Assembly (NCBI RefSeq): GCF_035582795.1
Contig: NC_134370.1
Span: 49,339,501-49,403,500 of the forward strand
Source: Mycteria americana
Lineage: Eukaryota > Chordata > Aves > Ciconiiformes > Ciconiidae
Direction of reading: 5' to 3'
Length of the DNA: 64,000 bases
The position numbers and the translations under genes are program-made. The notes below the pieces were generated by a model. The model was not told where the DNA came from and searched no databases. It worked only from the letters and a program-made list of their open reading frames with translations. Positions 47,911 to 59,905 of the stretch are shown one piece after another (within the stretch, counting starts at the first letter, position 1; each line of letters starts with the position of its first letter).

Positions 47911-49720
47911 GATTGTCTTCCCGTTTATCTGGAAGGGCAGTGCTGTGTCCCATCACCTCCAGCAGGACTTGCTGATGGGGAACTGGCTATTGAAATGGTT
48001 GAGCCCTGGATGCCATTCAGCCAGGACCCCCCTTCACTGGGGGTCTACAAGCAAGGTCCCAGCATCCAAGTCTCCCGCCGAGGAGACCACCTGCTCCTGG
48101 AGTTGAGCATCTCTGTCCTCCCACAGCATCGGGGATGCATGCATTGCCTCTGTCCATACTGTCACCCTCTCGTGGGGCCTCTGGGTATGTCACACACCTT
48201 CTCCCAGCATGGAAATCCACCTTGAAAGCAACAGAGACTCCCTATTGGGCTGCATGAAAGAGAGATTCACAGTGGGAGTCTGGCTGTTTTACACCTCTTC
48301 CCACTCATTTCTGCTATAGCAAAGGCTCACAGTTAATAGGAGAAAGAGTGTTTCCTTAGCAGAGATGTTAAAAAGAGAGAGAGAAATACCAATAATGATA
48401 GTGTCCGTTTCCATGCAGAGGAGGATCTGTGGAGTATTCAGAACAGAAATATTTCCCTGCCCCTCTGAAGACTGCAGCAGTTTGTACTCAGGAGAGGGAT
48501 TGCACACTAAAAAGGAAATAACACCCTGAAAAAACCCTGTGGAAGAGGAGAAAGAGGGAGAGGTGAGGCAGCGGGGCAGGAGGAGGGCAGGAGGAGGGAC
48601 CTGGCAAAGAGGGGGAAGCACTGAAGGACCACATTGGCCCCAGCTTTTGTTTGCCAAAGCATGGATGGGAAGATGCCCCAGCATGGCAAGGCAGAGGGGG
48701 GACAGGGTGGGAGCCTACGCACTGCCCGGGAGAGCCCCCATGCTGGGCAGCCCTGCCCACACCCCATGAGACCCTTTTGTGCGGGGGGGTCTGCCCTGCA
48801 TGACCCGTCACATCCCCAGGGAAAAGTTATGAGGTTGAGGAAATTATTATTATTATTGTTTAATCCCACTGTCAAGTTAATGCTTAAGTCTTTCAGAAGC
48901 CAGAGGAGAGGCAAGTGGTTTGGAGGACCAGAGCCAACTTTCATCGCTCCTTGTCTGCAGCTCTCATCTGCTCAGTGTTGGAAATAACTCCCTGTTCCCC
49001 CCAGCCTGCTGCAGCCCCTTGGGACCACCCCGTCACCCGCTGCGGCTCTCAGCAGCCTCCAGGCGGGGCTGCACTGGGCTGAGAGGTGCCAGAGGTGCCA
49101 ATGATAATTGTCTTTCTCAGGGACAGAGAATTCAGACAAAAATCCTTGCCTAGGCTAAACAGAAACCATTGCTACTTCCACCGCATGCTTTACATGCCCC
49201 AGTCCCTCCTGGGACTGCTAAAATTCTGCTTTTAAAACTCTGCTTTGTACAAAAGTCTGTCCTGGATATGTCATCTCACATTCTAACGTGATATATTAGA
49301 CAAATAATTCTTTATGTGCAAAGCATTCCCAAGTACCTGCAGGCCAGAGGGAAGAGAGGGGCCTGAATATCTTTAAAAATCCCATTCTAAATGTCTCCAC
49401 TTCAAAGTCTCTTCCGCAAATTCTGCTCCGTGCCGCATCTCTTGCCCAAAAGTCAGCTCCGCTGGCAGTTTCTGGGTTGTGCTGAACACCCTGTCAGCCT
49501 GCACGCCTGGTTCGGGTGGCCATGCCCTGCCCATTGGCCAGGGAAATGGTGGGCTTGGGCTGGCTATGGTGTATCTCCCAGATGTTGTAGCTTTGTATCG
49601 GGGTGGGGGGAGAGAGCAGGCAAGAAATATCTCCCTTTACTCCTTGAAATGTGAGCTGCTCTGTTTAACCAGTCTTGGTGTTCACTCACCTCTCTTCCCC
49701 TCTAATGAGTCGGTTTTTGT
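47910..49720. other. Unique DNA, no gene seen
   Basis: Apart from the ATT repeat, moderately AT-rich patches at 48290-48500 and 49190-49400. No gene recognised. Confidence 0.4.
48843..48857 (+). repeat. (ATT)5 microsatellite
   Basis: Five uninterrupted ATT units followed by GTTTAATCCC. Confidence 0.85.
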
Positions 49721-49724
49721 TCTC

Positions 49725-49950
49725 CCATATCACGTCTGAATGCACATTGTGGGTAATTGATGGACAGGACCCGGCCTCTGAAAGCTATCAACGTAGCGAC
49801 TGTGAAATCACACGTCCAAATATGTTTATCTTCTCAGCTTTTTGGGCCCGAGTGCTCTTCGGACACGGATTTCCGTACTTCAAGGAGGAGAGCAAATTTC
49901 CTTCAAAATGTCAGCATAGAAATGAGAGATAAAAGGGAAGACACAGGGGC
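49725..49950. other. AT/CpG island (candidate conserved noncoding element)
   Basis: Contains GGGTAATTGATGGACAGG, in which TGATGGACAG is one base from the PBX-PREP/MEIS decamer TGATTGACAG. CpGs are retained in CAACGTAGCGAC, CACACGTCC and GGACACGG. Candidate TALE-homeodomain element. Confidence 0.3.
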
Positions 49951-52250
49951 TGCTTAAACTTTGCATTTGCGACAAAGCAGGGCAGCTTGGCTCGGCAGGA
50001 AGAAACCAAAGCTCGGCCATAGCCGAGCCTTATTTTGGGGGGGTGTTGGTGCCTCGGGGGTCTGCATGCTGCAGCGGTGGAGTGAGAAGGCTGGTGCCAT
50101 CCCTGGACGCTGCCCTGTGACGAGTACACCTCCCGTGGTGGCCTCCAACCAGTGCTGGGTGTGCAAACCAGCTTGTTTGGCTTCTCAGCTTGTTTTCCCC
50201 AGGAGGAGACATCTCAAGAGGCTGGGGTCTGGGTGTCTTCCCCTGCTGTGAGCTGACCCCCAGGTGTTCAGCACGGGTGAGTCCCTGGGCTCACGCCACC
50301 GTGTCCACCCCAGCGCTGGGGAAGGTCTCTGTGCGCCCCGCACTGCTGCAACATGTGGGGAAGCAGCCCCGGCTGTTGCAGCTGCTGCTGAGCCGCTTTG
50401 CCCTGCTGGCACCGGGACAAGGCTGTCCCGTGGGCTGCAGCCCGCCAGGGCCGAGGCACAGGCAGCGGCCGTGCGGCGAAAGGCTCAGGTCCGTGCCGGT
50501 ATACCCTGCCTGCTCTCGGCATGGCTCTCGAGTGCTCTGTGAGTAATTCTCGAGTGCAGGAATTACCCTCCACATAAGCACCTCTCCAAGACTTGCACAG
50601 CGGCAGCAGATGTTAGATTTTTCTCCTCAGTCCCTCCCTGAGCGCTGGGCATGGGAGGACAGCAGGTGAGCTGCGGCGAGGGAAGTGGGAGGATTTGCCC
50701 AGCTGGTGAGGAGGATGGAGCACTGTCCTACCGCCTGGGCACAGCCATCCTCCTCCCCTGGCCAGACCCCGGTGGGCCTGTCCGTGACCACCATGGAGTA
50801 ATTTCAGTGAAACCATCAGCCCTCCTCTGTCACAGACGGAGACGGAGCAGCCGCAGCATGCTCTCTGCATGCTGCTGATTGACGGCAAAGACACACGACC
50901 GCACATCATGTTTTCAGCAATCTCGGTATTTGGGTTGGCAGAGCCTGGCTCACGCTAACGACAGGAGCTGCCTCTTACTGTCAGCAGCAGCTCCGCCGTT
51001 GCTGAGCCTTTGCACGCCCCTCTCTTCCCCGGAGCCAGCAGTGGCTCCACCAGCCTCTGCTCCTGGCTTGCAGCCATGGCACTGGTGGGCACCCGCTCTC
51101 TGCCCTCTTGCAAGCATGGGTTTTGCCCCTCTTTTGAGGTAGCCCTGTTGCTCAACATCCCCTGGCCGTCATCCCTCTCCCCGTGTCCTGGGGGGCCAGG
51201 GTGCTCCTCATGCACCAGCACCAAAGCTTAGTCTGCTTCATAACTGCACTCTTGAAGTTAGAGCTGTGCATCTGTCTTAAATGCTAATGGTGGGTTAAGT
51301 GAGGAACCCTTGTGGGTTTGATGCCAGAGCTCCTGGGGGATGATGTGGTTTGTGTTAAGCAGAAGCTGGGGAGTATAGGCTGAGAGTGGTCCCTCTGGGC
51401 TCTCTCATCGCTCGGTCTCCAGTCTCCTTTTCCTGAGGAGCTCTGTGGGATGGGGATGAGCCACAGGAGGGGACCACAGGTCCATGATGGGATGCGGGTA
51501 GAAGCAGGGTCAGCGTGCCAGGGCCCAGGGTGCTGGAGCCTGGGGAGCCCCACTCAGAGCAGTGCTGCTCAGCCCATTAGCTGCAGCCTGTCTGCCCTGC
51601 TCACACTCCCAGAAACTCTCCAGGAGCTCTGAGGCTGCACCGACTGTGGCTGCAACCCCTGGGACAGGGCTTCTTGGCCAGGCTCCTGCTGCATTTCTAC
51701 CTGGCCCCCATTTGATCCATTTCCAGTGTGGAATGTGGGTGCTGGATATGAGCTGGACCTACTGAGCTGCAGCCACTGTCCCACCCCATGTGAAGAGCAC
51801 AGGTCCCCAGAGTCCTGCCTTGGCTCCTGGCTATGCAGCCATGATGTCCGTCCCTCACAGTGCCCTGTCCTCCTGTTGCACCATCACCAGGAGGCTCCCA
51901 TCACGGGGCCGGGGAGCCTGCTGCCTGCTGGCAGGACTCGGGCTTTGCCCACTGCTGCCGTGCAGGGACCTGACAGCAGCACGGTGCGAGAGGCTTGTGC
52001 CTCTGCCTTGGGATGACAGATGCTGCCGTGCCACTGTGAAGCTTTCAGGCTCAGCCTGAGAGCGGTCAGGAACATAAGAAGCTCTTGCCTGGCATTGCCA
52101 GAGAAGGGAGGTGAGGAGAAAGAGGAGGACAAGCCGGAGGACGAGTGCATGCGGGGACACGGGCTTGGGCGTGGGGCTGTGGGGAGGGGAGAGCGCAGGA
52201 GTGCGCAAGGGCTGCGCGCTGCAGCTGAGCCCGGGTGGTGCAGGAGAGAA
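49950..52250. other. GC-rich unique DNA, no gene confirmed
   Basis: Acceptor-donor pairs occur at 50203-50276 and 50631-50665, but the first is open in only one frame and the second is only 35 bases long. TCTCGAGTGC is directly repeated near 50527 and 50550. TGATTGACGG at 50876-50885 resembles a PBX-MEIS site. Confidence 0.35.
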
Positions 52251-52254
52251 GCCT

Positions 52255-52440
52255 GGACTCTGTGTGCGTGCAAAGGTCGTGTGTTCATTGCATTCGACTT
52301 ACAACGTGTCCGTATAACAAAATCACTGCTGAGGATCCCCACCCTGGGGACATTAAATAATAGAGACATCTGTAGATGCTTCATGATTTAAGTGAAAGCT
52401 TTGTTGCCAACCCAAGCTTCTCCTACAAGCACTTCCTACA
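52255..52440. other. Mixed AT/CpG island
   Basis: TTCATTGCATTCGAC, ACAACGTGTCCGTATAAC and ACATTAAATAATAG: AT-rich DNA with intact CpGs, as in other candidate elements here. Confidence 0.25.
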
Positions 52441-52799
52441 AGCACTAAAAAAATCAGAAGGGAGTTTTGCAGCCCCAAATCCAGCTCCTGGCCCATTCTC
52501 AGCCTGCTGACACAGTATTAGGTTGGGCACTTGGTCCCCAAAGGCCGGGGCTGCGGGAGGAAATCTTGAGCCACCCCTGAGACCTCTCAGTAGCCCTGAT
52601 GCACCTTTTGGTTCTGTCACCAGAAATACACTAAAAATGCACCTTTTAATGGAGAAATGTAAACATTCTGGATACCAAAAAATAGACTTTTGGAAGTGTT
52701 TCTGCAGAAGTGAGGGACAAGCCACATTTCATCCCACTCCCACCCTCCCTGGAGCCCAGGAAGCCCCTTTTGCTGCCAGAGAAGCTCTTGCACATGTAG

Positions 52800-52822
52800 C
52801 CCCCCCCCCCCCGCCCCCCGGG
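52800..52822 (+). repeat. C-rich homopolymer tract
   Basis: C13, G, C6, GGG. Simple repeat, prone to sequencing error. Confidence 0.85.
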
Positions 52823-53019
52823 TCGTGTGTACCCTCCTCTCTAGCAAATGCGTTTACCACAGTGTGAAGCACTAACTTGTCTTCTCCGTGTGTGACTTCA
52901 GGCTGTATTGTAGATTAAAAGATTTGTCTTTCTCCTTTATCCAGCAGGTGGGTCTCTGGTGGCTATTTCAATACCATTCCTCGCATGGGCTCTGGGACGT
53001 CTGTGCTGAGGTTCTCAGT

Positions 53020-53200
53020 AAACTCAATTACACCGTGGTAATAGCATGGTATTGACTCAGGAGCCTCAGCAGCACAGGACTCTTGCCGTTTATTAGTTGT
53101 TTAATTATATGGCACATCAGGCCAAAATAATGTCATTAGCTAATTAGCCCATGTTGGGGTTTTTTGTAATTTTTCTTAAATGAATGTTAACATCAGTGAA
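53020..53200. other. AT-rich island with GCTAATTAGC palindrome
   Basis: Contains GTTTAATTATATGG and the perfect 10-bp palindrome GCTAATTAGC, a double homeodomain core, within CATTAGCTAATTAGCCC. A strong enhancer-like composition. Confidence 0.35.
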
Positions 53201-54330
53201 AGGTGCCAGCTGGTAGCCCAGGAGACCGGGCTCCTTTTATGCACAGAGCAGGTCGAGATTGGCCCCAGCCCAGATGCTCCTCCACACCGTCCCACAGGCA
53301 CAGGTCCCCTGCCACCTTTGGGGAACCATGCCAGGGGATGAGATGTCCCCCCCGCCGCCTCTTTGCAGGATTTGGGTGAGCTACCCGTAACGGCACCTTA
53401 TCATTATGGGCCAGCTCCGGTCCCAACGAGACTGGGACACCCAGCACCCTCCAGAGAGCTTCCTGTGGGCATGGCTGGGCTAAGCCCACGTCCAGGGTCC
53501 TGGGCTTGTGCAGGGTTTATTCAATAGCAGTGCTTTTAGGATTTAAGGAGTAGCACTGTGGTATTAGAAAGGCACAGCTCTCCAGGACTGTCATGCAGCT
53601 CACCCCAGACGGTGACCACACGCTGCTGGAGCCTGCCTGTGAGTCACTGCCCCCTTGTTCGACACCAGTGCGATTATGCACCACTGAATACGCAGCAAAA
53701 TGAAAATAAAGTGTTCAAATGCCAATGGCATGTACTACATTTATAACCCACCAGAGGGGGTGACAGCAGCACAACTATAGGTCTAAACCTTTTATTACAC
53801 ACCCGGCGTCGCTCACGCTGCCCGTTTTGTCCAGGAATTAACTGAGTTACTCAGCAAGGCTTTTCTTCTCGTCTGTGCGAGGGGCTGAGCGTGGGTGTGT
53901 GTGCGTGGGGCTGGGGAGCCAGAGCCTATGCGTCCCATGCAGGAGACGCTGCCAGCGCTGCCGTGACTGCCTGCACATACAGCATCCCCGTAGGTCCGCC
54001 AAGACCCATGCCTGCCTGCAGGCAAAGCTACCTGCCTTCCTGGACCACAGCATGGGAGCTGCTGGCCCGGGACCATGTGCTAGGGGTCAGTCTGCAATGG
54101 GATCTGCTCCCCGTTTCACCATGGGGTAGGTGCACAAAGGAGCAACATCCCAGTGGTTCACCCGGAGGTGGACGCAGGCTGCTGACATGGAGGTGGGGTG
54201 TATAAATCCTGTGGGATTAGGAGATCTACAAGACAGCTTTAGGTATCTCCCTGTGGTTTCTGTGGCTTTTCTTGGGAGCAGGCAGCATTGCCATGTGGGA
54301 GATGCTCCGGGCAGGACGCTGCAGGACTTC
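53200..54330. other. GC-rich unique DNA, no gene seen
   Basis: Frames open on both strands, no family resemblance, no strong splice context. Confidence 0.4.
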
Positions 54331-54501
54331 CATCAGTGATGTTTTTATAATTAGCATGCCTTGGCTGCTTTATCACAACAGCACCAAAGATTTTCAGCGT
54401 GATGGCTGCTGACTTATGGAGGTCCTTCAGCTGGCTGCTTCAGGCCTGCAATTCCCAAAGTGTTCATGTTCCCAAAGCCCCTGCAGGCTTCTTACCATTA
54501 A

Positions 54502-54822
54502 TTAACCCAAACAGATCAGCTCTGGGCTTTACAAAATGCATTTGCTGCTCCTAAAGATTTCCTAACGTCTTTCAACCTGGCTGGGTCCGTTCCAAACTCT
54601 GAAAAATTGCAGGCCCCTGCAGATGCTTTCATGTCCTTGAAGACAAGTGCTGCAGACTTGAGAAACTCCCTGGGGATCCCACGCGATTTTGAGAGGTTCA
54701 AGAGTCCATTGCAAATAACTCCAAAATTAACCATGCAGTCCTCCCCCAAGTCCTCAAAGACACTAGTTCAGATGAATAAAATAAATTTGGAGTTAATAGA
54801 CCACACTGAATTTAAAATATGA
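54502..54822 (+). other. Open frame of 106 codons in moderately AT-rich DNA, unidentified
   Basis: Open from just after a TAA at 54499 to TGA at 54820. The first ATG is at 54631, leaving 63 codons. The translation contains LRNSLGIPRDFERFKSPLQ and has balanced, protein-like composition. An overlapping 77-codon minus-strand frame (54516-54749) is also open. I see no family match, start context or splice site. It may be a decayed coding repeat, an unannotated exon, or chance. Confidence 0.15.
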
Positions 54823-54839
54823 CACTCCAAAAAGGGGGA

Positions 54840-55330
54840 AGGGGGGGAATAGAAGACTTTTCCAATAGTGAGAAACTTTCCATTTTTCAAACCTTCTTAT
54901 CTCCCCAATGCCTTAGCTGATTAACTGGAGACTCTCTTGAATAATTATTTTCCAGAATAGAGAATTCTTTGGCGGACAGATTTTAAAAAAAAATTTTTTT
55001 TTTTAAGAAACACGAGGGAGAAACAAAATTAGTCTAGTAAGAGAATGAGTTACATCCTTAAGCTGGACGTTGCTTGTGTGGTTCCACAGTACTGCTGCGA
55101 GATAATCACCCATTCTCCCATGCTCTGCCACTCACCTTAATAACTCTCCCAGGATGTGATGTAATGATTTACATAACCTTTCTGAAGTATCCTGAATTCT
55201 GATGCATCTAGCACTTAAATGTGACATTGAGTCAACTCCAAAGCGCTTTACAGCTGGGTGACGCTGCTTGGGGCTATCCGATACAATGAATGAAAAAGTT
55301 TCACTGAATCAAGCTGAAGCGGTCATAACT
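54840..55330. other. AT-rich segment with T4A9T11 tract
   Basis: Contains GTGAGAAACTTTCC, a self-complementary T4-A9-T11 tract at 54981-55004 and GATGTAATGATTTACATAAC. No gene content. Confidence 0.35.
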
Positions 55331-55850
55331 TTTTAACAGCTGAGCCGTGTGGCTGGAACAAATCTCAGGTTTTCAAACCCTGAGCCAGGGGGGTGTGTTT
55401 GCCTCCCTGTGCCACCTGCGGATGTGTGTAGCACCAGGGTTGATCCAGAGCAGCAACTATGTACTTGGATTCGCTTCACCTGACTGCACGTGGCCCCTCT
55501 GTAGGTACCTGCCTCTGAGCCCGCTGGCTGAATGACATTTATAGTCAGCGGGGAGAAAAAAGGCACATCCAGGCACAATTCATCTGACCTTTCTCAGGCA
55601 GCCACCTTAGAAAGAGATTAATCCTGCTCCTGAGAGGCCTTTTCTCTCCATTAGCGGTACGGCAGTTCATCTGGCTTGTTCATGGATGCGGGCTGCATTG
55701 GGACAGATGGATTCCCTCCGGCTCTCTCTCGGTCTGTAGGATTTAGGTACCTGCAACGCCCTGTGCGTGGCTTGGCTTGCACACCAGGGAGGATGCTTTG
55801 CTCCTTCCCAGGACACTGTGCAGAGTGCGTGAGTGGGAGACGGGCAGCCC

Positions 55851-55935
55851 TGCCTCCCCAGCACCCTCCCAGCATCCATCCTGCCTCCCTAGCACCCTCC
55901 CGGCACCCTCCCAGCACCCTCCCAGCACCTTCCCC
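55851..55935 (-). repeat. C-rich minisatellite with G-quadruplex potential on the minus strand
   Basis: CTGCCTCCC-AGCACCCTCCC occurs twice in a 31-base unit, then AGCACCCTCCC-like 11-12-base units repeat four times. The minus strand has closely spaced GGGAGGGTGC units, satisfying a G-quadruplex pattern with 1-3 base loops within each unit. Confidence 0.75.
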
Positions 55936-56079
55936 ATCTGGGGCTCTGGCACGTGGCGTTCGCCAGCCTAACCAAAGGCACAAGCTGAGAGGGTAGAGAT
56001 AAAGATAGCCATTTTCTGATATCTGGGGCTGATTCTGCTGTCTTAAAAATCCTGCAGTAATTTCTGGTGTTGATTATAT

Positions 56080-56165
56080 ATGTAAATCTGTATCTATAAT
56101 AGTCTCTCTCATATATGTCTGTGTATATATATACACACACACACGTAGATGTGTGTATATCTAAC
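56080..56165. repeat. TA/CA microsatellite with 16-bp palindrome
   Basis: GTGTATATATATACAC at 56121-56136 is a perfect palindrome. It continues into (AC)n and then GATGTGTGTATAT, so the tract can fold back on itself. Confidence 0.8.
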
Positions 56166-56169
56166 ATAT

Positions 56170-57065
56170 GTGCTCTCAACCCACACAACGTATGCGGCTC
56201 TGAAAGCCATCGGAGCGTGCGCATTTCTCAACTCTGGCATGCGTGGCACCCGTGGAGCAGAGCAGGGTGACATGCCTGCCTGCACCAGCCTCGCTGCTCA
56301 CCCCAATGTGGCATCGCCCTCCCTGTCCTTCCAGCTGGGATTTTTGCCCTGCACAGCACCGGCACGGGACCACTGTCCTCCCAGAATGCGTGAAGGGTGG
56401 TGGCACCCTCCTCTGCTCCCCAGAGTCCTCAGGGCTTGGGCTTTTGGTGAGGAGGACAAGGCTTGTGAGGAGCGTTGCAAGGCTCAGTTAGCCCAGTGCA
56501 GGTTGGTGCTATGGGATGTACCAGGCTCCCAGTTCTTCTCAGTGGCTCATTCATTAGTTTGTGTCTCTCAGTAAATCAGGCTGGCCTTCTGCCAGCAGGC
56601 GTTAACTCGGGCTGGATTGGGAGTGGGGGGAAGAAGCACCTCGGGGATGGGAGGGAGCCGGTGCCCCTGGACAGCACGGCTGTGCCCCAGACACACACAA
56701 GATCCTGCCCCACGGCCCTTGGTGCTTGTGCTACTCCAGATTCTGGGCCAAAATCACTTGGAGAAGGGGCTTTTGGGCAGCAGCATTGTCCCTTTCACTC
56801 TGGTGTGAGACCCGTGTGGCTGCAGGCCATCCCCTGGCCAGTGTCCAGCACAAGCGTCCATGACATTGAAGGTGGCAGTGGGGGAGGCTGGAGTTGCCCG
56901 AGCACGGTGCTCCAGGGTCTGCAGGGACAGCGGGGTCTCCACAGTGCCAGTGGCTGTACAACGCTCAAATCCCACAGCAGTCGGAGGTGCAGCCTGATCC
57001 CTTTCCCCATCTCTAGAATGTGTGTCCCAGCTTCTTCCCTTTGCCAGTCTGGGTGCGTACATCGG
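56170..57065. other. GC-rich unique DNA, no gene seen
   Basis: A 224-codon plus-strand frame (56475-57149) begins with TTG, lacks family resemblance and is not called. Confidence 0.4.
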
Positions 57066-57069
57066 ACAG

Positions 57070-57220
57070 CCGAGCACGGTCCCGTCGCTGTAATGCAGAT
57101 AGCAGTAGCGTGGCCAATCGCAGTTAAGCAACATGATTCAACTTTGTAATTTCCAGCCGTAGCATATTCAGAAATAGTCTGGAGCATCAGATCCGATGGA
57201 GGCATGCACCTGCGGGAGCT
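57070..57220. other. CpG-retaining element with CCAAT box (candidate conserved noncoding element)
   Basis: GTCCCGTCGCTGTAATGC, GGCCAATCGCAG, CAGCCGTAGCATATTC. Mixed AT and CpG content like other candidate elements in this window. Confidence 0.25.
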
Positions 57221-57339
57221 GTGGGGATGGGGAGGGAGAGTGCACACATCTGATAAGTTGGTCTCTCATCTGGCCGTGAGCTGAGCACGTCCTGCAAAAG
57301 AGCAAGAAGCAAAGCAGGGAGGGGAGGAAAGGCAGATCT

Positions 57340-57540
57340 AAGAAAATTTCAGGTGCACAGCTGAGAAAGAGCCTTTCCTTAAGAGAGCTGTTGGTGTTGA
57401 TGACATTAGTAGTGTCACTGATGGAGAAATTCGATCACTTCCAATGAGGGAAAAATAATTGTCTTTCGAGGTACAGTAGGTTGTTGTCATTTTCCTATGA
57501 CACACTCCATCAGCTTTCAATTTCTAGCACAAAAGCCCTT
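57340..57540. other. AT-rich island
   Basis: GATGACATTAGTAG, GAAATTCGATCAC and AAAATAATTGTC. Composition-based candidate only. Confidence 0.2.
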
Positions 57541-58079
57541 CGTTCTTGCTTGGGCCTCTCTAATCCATTGTGGTGAACACTCATGGCAGACCTGGCATGG
57601 GCTGGGTGAGTCGTCTGGGAACAGAAACGCCCAAATTGCACCAAAGTGAGAGCATCACCCAGACCCTGCGGGGGTGGGGAGGGTGCCAGAGGTGGGAAAC
57701 CAGCTCAGGTTGGCAGTCAGTGAAATATCTCATCTCCCTGAGCCCTGGTTTTTGTTAAACAAGGAAAACAGTATGGTGAGGGGCTCATATAGCTCGGGCA
57801 GAGGGGTTTTGGGTGACCCCCCCACCACAAGCGTCCCAGGCAGGTTGGGCAGGGGGAGGCTCAAACCCTCTGGGGCTGAGGATGCAGGTTCAGCTCCATC
57901 ATCCCCTCCGGTATTGCCGGCGGTAGGGAGGGTGACGGAGAGGAGAGGAAGGGGAGAAGTGCGCAGCAGTGACTCAGAGCAGAGGTGTGCGTGCGGGAGA
58001 GCCAGAGCTCGGCACTAAACGCTTCCCTGCCACTGGGTGAAATAAGAGGTGATTAGCAACGTATCCTGGCATCCCAGCC

Positions 58080-58270
58080 ATGGAGCCTTCTCCTCAGGCA
58101 TTTAAAGGGAAATATATATTTAAAAATACTGCTCTAACAGAGAGAGGTAATGATGTGTTTCGAGGCAGAGATGGTATCATTCATAAAGCCTGTGCTGCTT
58201 AATTACATCAGCACCATTTAGGAGAGGAATGATTTCCCAGTGAGTTTCTGGTTTGTTTTCCCTCTGTCCT
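58080..58270. other. AT-rich island
   Basis: GAAATATATATTTAAAAATAC, GGTAATGATGTG in part, CTTAATTACATCAGC. Candidate element. Confidence 0.25.
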
Positions 58271-58307
58271 GCTGTATCTCACCATGGCTTCAGCTGTTTG
58301 TCAGGCT

Positions 58308-58340
58308 CTTTGGTATCTCTGTCTCCTTGAGATACCAAAG
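58308..58340. repeat. Perfect 12-bp stem-loop
   Basis: CTTTGGTATCTC (58308-58319) and GAGATACCAAAG (58329-58340) are exact reverse complements separated by 9 bases. No T-run follows, and nothing links it to an RNA gene. Confidence 0.9.
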
Positions 58341-58344
58341 CTTG

Positions 58345-59780
58345 AGGGTGGCTGCCAGTCCCAGGGACTGGAGGGCTGTCACCGTCACCTAGTGTCAGCC
58401 CCCAGAGAGACTCCAGAGGCTCAGGGTGGCACTGAGATGATGCCATCCTGTTCTGATCCAGCGTAGGGTAAGAGGGGTGAGCAATGGGTTGATGCCCCCT
58501 TGTGCTTTTGGGGCAATAGTCAAGACTAGTTGACCCCACTTCCCTGCTGTCCTGGGCCGCTAACTCTACATCCAGTATTCCCACGGTCTGGTGAAGATCT
58601 GCTACTGTGTGAGATGAAGGACACCGTCCCCATTAGGCACACAGCTGTACTGCCCTTCCTGGGGGCCCCTTGGGGACCCCAGTATTTTTCTAGGAGGCTC
58701 TTCCCTGATACACTGCTGTCCTTGTGCAGACGTGTGCCTGCTCGCCCCTTGCACCTGCCGCCAGCCCCGCTGCCCTCCGGCCCTGCAAACAGGGGCTCTT
58801 CCTTCCAGAGAAGAGCATTTCACACTGCTTTTAACCAGCCTTATCTCGTGGTGCTTTCCCTTCGCCTGTCAGATCTAGCCTGACGCTATTTGGGTAGGAG
58901 CAGAGGGGTGGGAGTTTAGAGAGGCAAAATGGTGCTTTTCTTTCTTGCATTCATAAGACATTTCAAGTGACACAGACAATAATGTATCACTCAGCCTGAG
59001 TACAACTTGAATGGTTTAAAAATACGCTCCTGAACTTTCCACCCCTATTCATGCACAGGCACCATCCCTTTGGGGTCTGCACTTTGGCAAGAACAAGCAA
59101 GGAGTTAAGCAGCTCGGCAAGGCAAGCTATTTATGGATGTTGCAGGCTCCCTGCTCTTCTCGGATACCCCATTCAATCCTTTAATTATCTGCAGTTGTTT
59201 CATGCTGTGTCTCACCGCATGCTCTCTGGGGGAAACCACTGGGGCTTTGCCAGTTGATGGGGAGGGGGGCGGGAAGGGGGAAGACTCTGCCACACGTGCC
59301 AACACAGCCCAGGAAAATAAGGGATGCTGTGGGGTTGCTTATCTGTGGGCTGTGAGGGCTGTGGGGAGACCAGGGCATGGCCACGGGACCTTCTGGGACA
59401 AGGAAGCGGAGCTTATCGGAGTGACACCCCCAGTGGGAGTTGCCTGCGGGGAAGAGGACATAGCAACAGAAGGTGGGAAGAGACTTCCTACATCCCCTGC
59501 GTCCCCAAGCCCTCCCCATGAAATGGAGCCCAGAAGCTGCAAAGCAGAACATGTGAGAGGGGAGAAGGCAGGAGGGACCATGTGGCTTGCCAGCCTCTGA
59601 TGTTGCTGCCCTCCAGACAACACTGTTTCTCTACAGCGCTGCCAGTTTTGGAGAAGAGAGCGGCTGTTGCCAGGACTCTGCACCTCTTGTTGTTCCCCTG
59701 GCAAGCCTGCCCAGCTGCAGACTTGCTCCAGGGTAACATGAAAGCTACCCCTTCCACCTCCCTAACCCCCCCGTGAAGAT
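58345..59780. other. Unique DNA, no gene seen
   Basis: Small AT-rich patch at 58920-59040. Open frames up to 155 codons without family resemblance. Confidence 0.4.
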
Positions 59781-59789
59781 GCTGCTCCG

Positions 59790-59905
59790 GCATCATAAGA
59801 ATTTTAGTTAATCCACTAATAGTCTTTGAGTAAGTCGGCCAAACAAGAAAAGAGATGAGAGTAATCTCCAGCGCCTGGAGCTGTGTAGCTGTTAATGAAA
59901 CCAGC
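59790..59905. other. Short AT-rich island
   Basis: GAATTTTAGTTAATCCACTAATAG and CTGTTAATGAAACC in sections. Candidate element by composition. Confidence 0.2.

Noticed and set aside
50203..50276. Strong acceptor (TTGTTTTCCCCAG) and donor (CGG|GTGAGT) 74 bases apart.
   Set aside because: Two of three frames have stops, the length is not a multiple of three, and the peptide is not recognisable.
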